DNA from: Aquabacterium sp.
GTDB lineage: Bacteria > Pseudomonadota > Gammaproteobacteria > Burkholderiales > Burkholderiaceae_C
NCBI GenBank assembly: GCA_023150345.1
Contig: JAKLLB010000022.1
Location: forward strand, 8,638 to 48,543
Length of the DNA: 39,906 bases
Direction: 5' to 3'
In this document: positions 34,015 to 39,906 of the stretch, one piece after another
Numbering within the stretch: position 1 is the first letter of the stretch
How the letters are laid out: the number at the start of each line of letters is the position of its first letter
Notes under the pieces: model-generated
Told to the model about the DNA's origin: nothing
The model's input: only the letters and a program-made list of their open reading frames with translations
Database searches by the model: none
Translations under genes and position numbers: made by a program

Positions 34015-36276
34015 TCAGGCGCGGCCCAGCCAGCCCAGCAGGTCCTCGGCCGGCATGGGACGGGCATAGAGGTAGCCCTGCCCAACTTGGCAGCCCAGCG
34101 CACGCAGCGCCGCGTGCTGGGTTTCGGTTTCGACACCTTCGGCCACGATCTCCATGCCCAGGGCGCGCCCGAGGTCGACCACCATGCGGGCGATGGTGCC
34201 CTGCCCTGGCACGTTTGGCTGCGGATCGGGTACGGGCGCGGCAGCGCCGTCGAGCTCATGGATGAAGCTGCGGTCGATCTTCAGCCGGTGCGCGCCAAGC
34301 TGGCGCAGCACGCCCAGCGACGAGTAGCCGGTGCCGAAGTCGTCGACGGCGAGCGACACACCCAGCCGGCGCAAGTCGGCCAACACGCCCAGCACGAACT
34401 CGAGGTCCTCGACCGCCACCGACTCGGTGATCTCGAGCTCGAGCGCGCCAGGATCGAGCCGGGCATCGTGAAGCGCACGCGCCACCGAGGGCAGGAAGTC
34501 AGGATCGGTGAACTGGGCCTTGGACACGTTGACCGACATGCGCAGCTCGCGGTGGCCGGCATGATGCAGGCGCACCAGTTCGAAGCACGCGTTGCGCAGC
34601 ACGAACTCGCCGATGGAGACGATCAACCCCGAGCGCTCGGCCAGTGGAATGAACCGGTCGGGCGGCACGAATCGGCCGTCGTCCAGGCGCCAGCGGATCA
34701 AGGCCTCGAGTCCGACCGCTGTTCGTGACTCCATCGCCACCAACGGCTGGTAGGCCACGTACAGCCGACGCTCGTCGAATGCCCCTCGCAGGCTGCGCAG
34801 CAGGCGCATGCGCTCGCGCGCATCCACCCCCATGCGCTCGGAAAAATAGCTCGAACTGCCCCGTCGATGCTGCTTGGCCTGCTTGAGCGCAAGATGAGCG
34901 TCCTTGATGAGCTCGAACCCCGGCGGTGAGTCGGCGGCCAGCCGCACCAACCCCGACGTGGCCGAGATGCGCATGCGCTCGCCCTGCACCTCGACCACGG
35001 GCGCGAAGGCCCGCTCGAGCATCTGCGGATTGACCACCGACTCCGGCCCCAGCACGCCGAAGGTGTCGCCGCCCAGGCGCGCCATCACCACCTGCTCGCC
35101 CAGCGCGTCGGTCAGCCGCTGGGCGGCCGCCTGCAGCACCTGGTCGCCCACCTGATGGCCCAGGGTGTCGTTGATGGCGGCGAAGTCGTCGATGTCCACC
35201 AGGGCCAACACAGCGCCTTCGGGCTGGCGCAGCCGCTCGCCGATCAGCTCGATGAACCGATTGCGGTTGGGCATGCGCAGCAGTTGGTCGTGGTTGGCGT
35301 AGTCGACCAACTGGCTGTAGAGCAGCACGTTCTCGAATGCCACCGACATGCTGGCCGCGAAGACTTCGAGCAAGCGCTCGTCGAGCGCCTCGAGCTCGCG
35401 GCCGGCTTCCACATAGGCGGCAATGCCGCGACCCGACGGCGCACTGAAGTACAGGCACACCCCTGGCGCCAGCACCGAGCGCTGCTGCTGCAGGCACCGT
35501 GTGAGTGCCTCGCGCACCGGCGTACCGGGCAGTTCACGCAACGGCCGATGGATGAGCTCGCTGTAGCGGCCGGCGGCGGCGATGATGACCGGGTCGTCCT
35601 CGCCAATGTCGGGCGCCTGGGCACATACCAGCCCTTCGGGCGTGACGCCGAGCAACGCGCTGAGCTGCGTGACCAACCCTTCCGAGAAGCGCTGAAGGCC
35701 GCGCTGGCGTCCCAGGTGGGTGCTGGCGGAAACGACGATCTCCAGGCCGTTGCGCGTTTGCTCGAGCGTGAGGATCTGTCGATAGGAACGGATGGCTGCG
35801 GTCAGGCTGGTGTACAGCCGCACCCGCGTGAGCTCGGACTTGGTCTTGTAGTCGTTGATGTCGTAGTTGCGGATCGTCTCGATCTCGGGCGCATAGCCGG
35901 GCTGGCCGGTGCGCAGCACCACCCGCAACGCATGGCGGCCGAGTTCGTCGCGCAGCGTGCGCACCAGACGCAGGCCGGCATCGGGCGACTCCATCACCAC
36001 ATCGAGCAGGGCCACCGCAATGTCGGGCTGCGCGCGCGCCACCTCGACGGCCTGCGCGGCGCTGCGCGCATGGAGAAACGCGAGCGGACGGCCTTCGATG
36101 GCAATGCCGCGCAGCGCCAGCTCTGTGGCGCGATGCACGTCTTCGTCGTCGTCGACGATGAGTACCTTCCAGACGGCCGGGACGTCGGCATGCGCCGGGC
36201 CGCCGGCATCCTCCTCCAGCAACTCGACGAAGGCTTCAGTGTCCGGGCCGGATCGGTCGGCGGAGTGGGAACTCAC
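34015..36276 (-). CDS. REC-DUF3369-GGDEF-EAL response regulator (c-di-GMP phosphodiesterase)
   Basis: A 753-residue response regulator. A receiver (about 36-160) has the acidic run IVDDDED and Asp 92 in LLDVVMES. DUF3369 (about 175-330) follows, an uncharacterised domain typical of receivers linked to c-di-GMP enzymes. The GGDEF domain (about 335-490) is degenerate: the motif reads GGDTF at 402-406 in place of GGDEF. The EAL domain (about 500-750) has EAL at 524-526, MSVNVSKAQF, LEITES, DDFGTGYS, LKIDRSFI, GVET and GQGYLYARP, so the metal and catalytic residues look intact. I infer a c-di-GMP hydrolase controlled by phosphorylation, with the GGDEF domain likely acting only as a regulatory GTP-binding domain. 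It ends the operon started by the upstream PAS kinase, 58 bases away. Confidence 0.95.
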   Translation of the reverse strand: MSSHSADRSGPDTEAFVELLEEDAGGPAHADVPAVWKVLIVDDDEDVHRATELALRGIAIEGRPLAFLHARSAAQAVEVARAQPDIAVALLDVVMESPDAGLRLVRTLRDELGRHALRVVLRTGQPGYAPEIETIRNYDINDYKTKSELTRVRLYTSLTAAIRSYRQILTLEQTRNGLEIVVSASTHLGRQRGLQRFSEGLVTQLSALLGVTPEGLVCAQAPDIGEDDPVIIAAAGRYSELIHRPLRELPGTPVREALTRCLQQQRSVLAPGVCLYFSAPSGRGIAAYVEAGRELEALDERLLEVFAASMSVAFENVLLYSQLVDYANHDQLLRMPNRNRFIELIGERLRQPEGAVLALVDIDDFAAINDTLGHQVGDQVLQAAAQRLTDALGEQVVMARLGGDTFGVLGPESVVNPQMLERAFAPVVEVQGERMRISATSGLVRLAADSPPGFELIKDAHLALKQAKQHRRGSSSYFSERMGVDARERMRLLRSLRGAFDERRLYVAYQPLVAMESRTAVGLEALIRWRLDDGRFVPPDRFIPLAERSGLIVSIGEFVLRNACFELVRLHHAGHRELRMSVNVSKAQFTDPDFLPSVARALHDARLDPGALELEITESVAVEDLEFVLGVLADLRRLGVSLAVDDFGTGYSSLGVLRQLGAHRLKIDRSFIHELDGAAAPVPDPQPNVPGQGTIARMVVDLGRALGMEIVAEGVETETQHAALRALGCQVGQGYLYARPMPAEDLLGWLGRA

Positions 36277-36334
36277 GGCGGGTGGTCGTCTCGTGGTTTG
36301 GGCGATCGTAGCGCTTGCGGGTCTCGCGCGCGGA

Positions 36335-38476
36335 TCATGGATTGCCCGCAGCGCCCGACACGGGCGCCCGGCACGGCAACTCGATCACGAATTCGCTGCC
36401 TTCGCCACTCTGGCTGCGAACCTCGATGCGCCCACCCAGAACGCCGGTCACCAGGGTATACGCGAGATGAAGGCCCAGGCCGGAGCCGCCCTGCCCCAGG
36501 CGCGTGGTGAAGAACGGATCGAATATGCGGCCCAGGCTGGACTCGGGTATGCCCACGCCGTCGTCGGCAACCGCCAGGCGCACCCAACCGGGTGCGACCG
36601 CAGCCTGGGCATGCAGGCGGATGGTTCCCGGCGGTCGACCCTCGAACCCATGCTCTACCGCATTGGTGATCAGGTTCACCAGCACCTGGCCCAGCGGGCC
36701 CGGGTAGCCGTCCATCGGCAGGCCCAGCGGCACCGAGTCGACCATGCGCACCCCACTGCGGCGCAACGTGGGGCTCAGCGCCAGAAGCACCTCCTGGGCC
36801 ACCTCGGCCACTTCGAAGGGACGACGCTGGTAGCTGGACTGGTCGACCGCGAGCTGCTTGAAGCTTCCCACCAGTTCGGCGGCGCGCTGCAGGTTGCGCT
36901 CCAGCACCTGCTCACCTTCGCTCGCGCGTGCCAGAAACCCCTCCAACGTGCTGCGCCGCAGGCCGCCAGCGACCGCCTGCTCGAACTCGCGCCGGTCGTC
37001 GGCCATCGTGCTGGCCACCATCACGGCATTGCCGATGGGCGTGTTCAGCTCATGCGCCACACCGGCCACCAGCGACCCCAGCGAGGCCAGCTTCTCGGCC
37101 TGCACCAATTCGTTCTGGGCCCGCTGCAGGTCTTCCAGGGCGGCGCGCAGTTCACGGGTGCGCTCGGTCACCCGCGCCTCCAGGCTCTCGTTGAGTTCGC
37201 GCAACTGGGCCTGCGTGCGCACCCGCTCCGACATGTCGCGCGTGAGCCAGAGGCCGACGCGCCGGCCCTGGATCACCATCTCGCTGGCCGACACTTCGCA
37301 CTGCACCACCTCGCCGCTGGGCAGGTAGTAGGTCACGGGCACATCGTGAAGACGGCCATCGCGGTGCAGCAGCGCCCGTATGTGCTCGCGCGCCCGCGCA
37401 TCGCGCCACAGGCCCAGCTCCCAGGTGGTGCGGCCGACGACCTGGTCGCGGGTGTAGCCGATGCGCTCGACCCAGCGGCGGTTCACCTCCAGGATGCGAC
37501 CGTCGCCGGCGTCGATGATGCACAACGGTTCGGGCAGCAGGTCGAAGGTGTGCGACAGCATCTCCCGGCTCTCGCGCAATGCCTGCTCGGCGCGCACGCG
37601 CTCGGTGATGTCTTCCTGCACGGTCACCATCAGGTCGTCGTCGCCGGCGCGAAATCGCCGCGCCGACAGACGCGTCAGCATGCGGCTGCCATCCCCGCGC
37701 ACCAGATCGGCCTCGAAGCCTTCGACCATGTCGCCCTCGCCTCGCAGGCCGGCGAACAGGGCATCGCGCTGGCGCGTGTCGGCCCACAGCCCCAGCTCGA
37801 CCCCATTGCGACCGATCACGTCCTCGGGCTTGCGCGCGAACTGACGGAACCAGGCCGCATTGGCGGAGACGGCGCAAAACCCGCGCCGGGCATCCGAGAC
37901 GATCATCGCCACCGGCGACGCGTCGAAGACGGCCTGCAACCGCTCTTGCGCGGCCTCGATCGCCTCGCGAGCGCGCAACTGGTCGCTCACGTCCACGAAC
38001 GCCGTGATCAGCATGCGGTGCGGCTTGCGGCCGATCACCTGACCCGATATTTGGTACCAGTGCGTGCTGCCATCGGCATGCCGCAGCCGGACCTGCATCG
38101 ACCGCACATGCCCCTGCACCCGGACCTGTTCCCCGTAGTGCTCACGATCGGCGGGATCGACCCACAGCCCGAACTCAGGGCCGCAGCGGCCATCGACCTG
38201 CTCGGGCGCATAGCCGAATGCGCGGAACCACGCCTCGTTCCAGTGGCTGATGCGGTAGCGGTCCGTACTGCGCGTGTAGGCCAGCGGCACAGGTGCCGAG
38301 CGGAACAGCGCCAGCATCAGGGCATCGTCGTGCGCATCGTCGCGCCCAACCACTGCCGGCGCGGCAGCCAAGACTGCAGAGCGGCCCACGGACAGGCTCG
38401 GCTGCGTGCGCGCCGATGCCGCTCGCGCCACGTGTCGACGGCGCAGCCGTCCGTTCAGTCGGTTCTGCCATGCCAT
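36335..38476 (-). CDS. Cytoplasmic triple-PAS sensor histidine kinase
   Basis: A 713-residue kinase starting at 38476, where AGGAGG stands about ten bases before the ATG. It has no membrane segment. Three PAS domains follow one another (about 50-165, 180-295, 305-420), each with WF/FGY or WVERIGY cores and separators such as FVDVSDQLRAREA and VQEDITERVRAE. A coiled coil (RVTERTRELRAALEDLQRAQNEL) leads to the HisKA motif VAGVAHELNTPIGN with His 475. The ATPase domain has NLITNAVEHG, ADDGVGIPES, FFTTR and GGSGLGLHLAYTLV. All motifs for activity are present. It lies 58 bases upstream of the DUF3369 phosphodiesterase gene on the same strand and is probably its cognate kinase. It diverges from another PAS kinase at 38647. 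Confidence 0.94.
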   Translation of the reverse strand: MAWQNRLNGRLRRRHVARAASARTQPSLSVGRSAVLAAAPAVVGRDDAHDDALMLALFRSAPVPLAYTRSTDRYRISHWNEAWFRAFGYAPEQVDGRCGPEFGLWVDPADREHYGEQVRVQGHVRSMQVRLRHADGSTHWYQISGQVIGRKPHRMLITAFVDVSDQLRAREAIEAAQERLQAVFDASPVAMIVSDARRGFCAVSANAAWFRQFARKPEDVIGRNGVELGLWADTRQRDALFAGLRGEGDMVEGFEADLVRGDGSRMLTRLSARRFRAGDDDLMVTVQEDITERVRAEQALRESREMLSHTFDLLPEPLCIIDAGDGRILEVNRRWVERIGYTRDQVVGRTTWELGLWRDARAREHIRALLHRDGRLHDVPVTYYLPSGEVVQCEVSASEMVIQGRRVGLWLTRDMSERVRTQAQLRELNESLEARVTERTRELRAALEDLQRAQNELVQAEKLASLGSLVAGVAHELNTPIGNAVMVASTMADDRREFEQAVAGGLRRSTLEGFLARASEGEQVLERNLQRAAELVGSFKQLAVDQSSYQRRPFEVAEVAQEVLLALSPTLRRSGVRMVDSVPLGLPMDGYPGPLGQVLVNLITNAVEHGFEGRPPGTIRLHAQAAVAPGWVRLAVADDGVGIPESSLGRIFDPFFTTRLGQGGSGLGLHLAYTLVTGVLGGRIEVRSQSGEGSEFVIELPCRAPVSGAAGNP

Positions 38477-38646
38477 GCGGACCCAGCCTCCTGCATCGCG
38501 CCGCAGCGCGGCCAGCGGTATGCCGAGGGCGCAGGATAGCGCCAACCCGCAGCGCCTGCGGGCGCACGCCATCGCGGTGGCATCATCTGCGGTGAGTCTG
38601 CCCGGCGAGTCATGCCCACTGCGCCGTGTTGCCGGATCATCCTCCC

Positions 38647-39906
38647 ATGGCCGCCACCGCCGATACGCAACTGAGCTGGACCCGCGACGACTGGACCGCC
38701 GCCACGCCTGACCTGCCGGCGCTGGACGACACCATGATGCGGCTCGTCCTGGCACACATCTCGACGCGCGTGGCGGTGGTGAACCGCGACTGGACATATC
38801 GCTATGCCAACCTCGAGACGCTGCGGTTCATGGGCCTGCCGCCCGAGCAGGTGATCGGCCTGCCGATGTCGCAGGTGCTCGACCCCGGCGTCTACGCCGT
38901 GCTGAAGCCGCTGTTTCAGCGCGTGTTTGGCGGCGAGAGCCTGCACCGCCGTGGCTGGGCCGAGTACCGCCACCAGGGCAGGCGCTTTCGTGACCAGTGG
39001 TTTCTGCCCTACAGGGGTGCCGACGGCGAGGTGGACGCGGTCATCGTCATCGGCCTGGACCAGACCGAGCAGCGCCTGGGCGAGGAAGCGCTTGCGGCGC
39101 ACCAGGCCCAGCTTCGCGCCAGCGAGGCGTTGAAGGCGGCCATCTTCGACCATGCTCTGGCCGCGCTGGTATCCACCAACGAAGCAGGGCTGATCGTCGA
39201 GTTCAACCCCGCCGCCGAAGCCATGTTCGGTCGTTCTCGCGCAGCGGTGCTGGGCCTGCCGATGGCCCAGGTGATCGTGCCGCCACGGCTGCGCCCCAGC
39301 AGTGGGCAGGGCTTGCAGCTCTGGCGCGACGAGGCCGAAGCCGGGCCGGCGCGGCGCATGGAGGTCACGGCCCAGCATGCCGACGGCCGCGAGTTCCCGG
39401 CAGAAGTGGTGCTGTGGCGCACCCAAGTGGACACCGCCGTGGTGTTCACAGCCTCGATCACCGACCTGTCGGAGCGCCATGCCGCGGCGCAGCAGATCGA
39501 GCGACAGCGTGATGCCCTGCGCCAGAGCGAAAAGCTCAGTGCAATGGGCAACCTGTTGGCCGGTGTATCGCACGAACTGAACAACCCGCTGGCCATCGTG
39601 ATGGGTCGCGCGGCGTTGCTCGAAGAGAAGTGCAGCGCCGACCCCGCATTGCAGCGCGACGCGCAGTTGATCCGCGAAGCCGCCGAGCGCTGCGGCCGCA
39701 TCGTGCAGACCTTCCTGAACATGGCCCGAAGTCGCCCGGCCCAACGAAGCCCTGTGAACCTGAACGTGCTGGCCCGTGCCACCGCCGAGCTGATGGCCTA
39801 CAACTACCGCAGCCATGGGATCGAACTGCACTTGACGCTGGCCGAGTCGCTGCCGGCCGTGAGTGCCGACTCCGACCAGATCAGCCAGATCGTGTTGAAC
39901 CTGCTG
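38647..39906 (+). CDS. PAS sensor histidine kinase (3' end beyond window)
   Basis: The open frame runs from the ATG at 38647 to the last base of the window: 420 codons, no stop. Two PAS domains are visible: the first at about 30-150 (VAVVNRDWTYRYANLETLRFMGLP, QWFLPYRGADGEVDAVIVIG) and the second at about 165-285 (AALVSTNEAGLIVEFNPAAEAMFGR, DGREFPAEVVLWR, TASITDLSERH). HisKA then begins with LSAMGNLLAGVSHELNNPLAIV and His 309. The frame ends in the N-box region DQISQIVLNLL, so the rest of the ATPase domain and any receiver lie outside. It diverges from the triple-PAS kinase gene across 170 bases, which suggests joint regulation. The first PAS has FMGLPPEQVIGLPMSQVLDP, a typical small-ligand PAS core. 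Confidence 0.93.
   Translation, partial: MAATADTQLSWTRDDWTAATPDLPALDDTMMRLVLAHISTRVAVVNRDWTYRYANLETLRFMGLPPEQVIGLPMSQVLDPGVYAVLKPLFQRVFGGESLHRRGWAEYRHQGRRFRDQWFLPYRGADGEVDAVIVIGLDQTEQRLGEEALAAHQAQLRASEALKAAIFDHALAALVSTNEAGLIVEFNPAAEAMFGRSRAAVLGLPMAQVIVPPRLRPSSGQGLQLWRDEAEAGPARRMEVTAQHADGREFPAEVVLWRTQVDTAVVFTASITDLSERHAAAQQIERQRDALRQSEKLSAMGNLLAGVSHELNNPLAIVMGRAALLEEKCSADPALQRDAQLIREAAERCGRIVQTFLNMARSRPAQRSPVNLNVLARATAELMAYNYRSHGIELHLTLAESLPAVSADSDQISQIVLNLL

Noticed and set aside
35909-38539. Plus-strand open frame of 876 codons
   Set aside because: It lies opposite the triple-PAS kinase gene and the 5' part of the DUF3369 gene; its product is rich in Arg, His and Gln without motifs, typical of shadow frames in GC-rich DNA.

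Overview
The window is very GC-rich DNA, densely coded on both strands, with no tRNA or rRNA gene, no insertion sequence and no CRISPR array that I could find. It looks like the chromosome of a betaproteobacterium of the order Burkholderiales, probably near the Rubrivivax/Leptothrix/Ideonella group. The clues are the minC-minD-minE order, the style of the GlnRS sequence (a Gly-rich N-terminal insert and a closing ...KDSWGR), a PEP-CTERM protein, DUF6515 and glycine-zipper envelope proteins, and many PAS-type kinases. The lineage is inferred from sequence style; no search was run.

Layout. 1-2200: the 3' end of selD, then a HerA-like ATPase. 2237-3585 (minus): a lipoprotein with a glycine-zipper-like segment and a DUF6515 envelope protein that share a motif. 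3783-10519 (plus): the most interesting block. It holds a periplasmic helical protein, a LolD/MacB-type ATPase, an FtsX/MacB-type permease, a LolA-like periplasmic carrier and an outer-membrane beta-barrel protein, tightly packed with 1-22 nt junctions. A LytS-type kinase and a LytTR response regulator follow. I read it as a candidate inner-to-outer membrane transport system with its own two-component regulator. 10506-12845 (minus): a PEP-CTERM protein and a protein with three 94-residue tandem repeats. 13320-13817 (minus): a small exported protein of unknown function. 14097-16148: glnS with an unusual insertion of about 99 residues. 16185-16670 (minus): a DUF1097 membrane protein.

17083-19799: a single-domain response regulator diverging from a hybrid sensor kinase. 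19914-21593: a large secreted protein with Ig-like repeats. 21781-22448: an AbrB/PIN toxin-antitoxin pair with a well-formed promoter and an embedded operator-like palindrome. 22481-26964 (minus): dusC, a secreted beta-helix protein, an FAD oxidoreductase and a NUDIX hydrolase, all overlapping or closely spaced. 27115-28488: a PAS-HisKA-REC protein without the kinase ATP-binding domain. 28523-30418 (minus): minC-minD-minE. 30613-33263: a periplasmic FKBP isomerase and a chemoreceptor. 33307-33921 (minus): a LysE-type exporter. 34015-39906: a signalling block with a REC-DUF3369-GGDEF-EAL phosphodiesterase, a triple-PAS kinase on the same strand, and a divergent PAS kinase cut by the window end.

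The window is mostly housekeeping genes mixed with envelope and signalling genes. It encodes at least four complete or nearly complete histidine kinases and five receiver domains. The parts that look least ordinary are the ABC/LolA-like/barrel operon, the GlnRS insertion, the kinase lacking its catalytic domain, and the repeat protein beside the PEP-CTERM protein.
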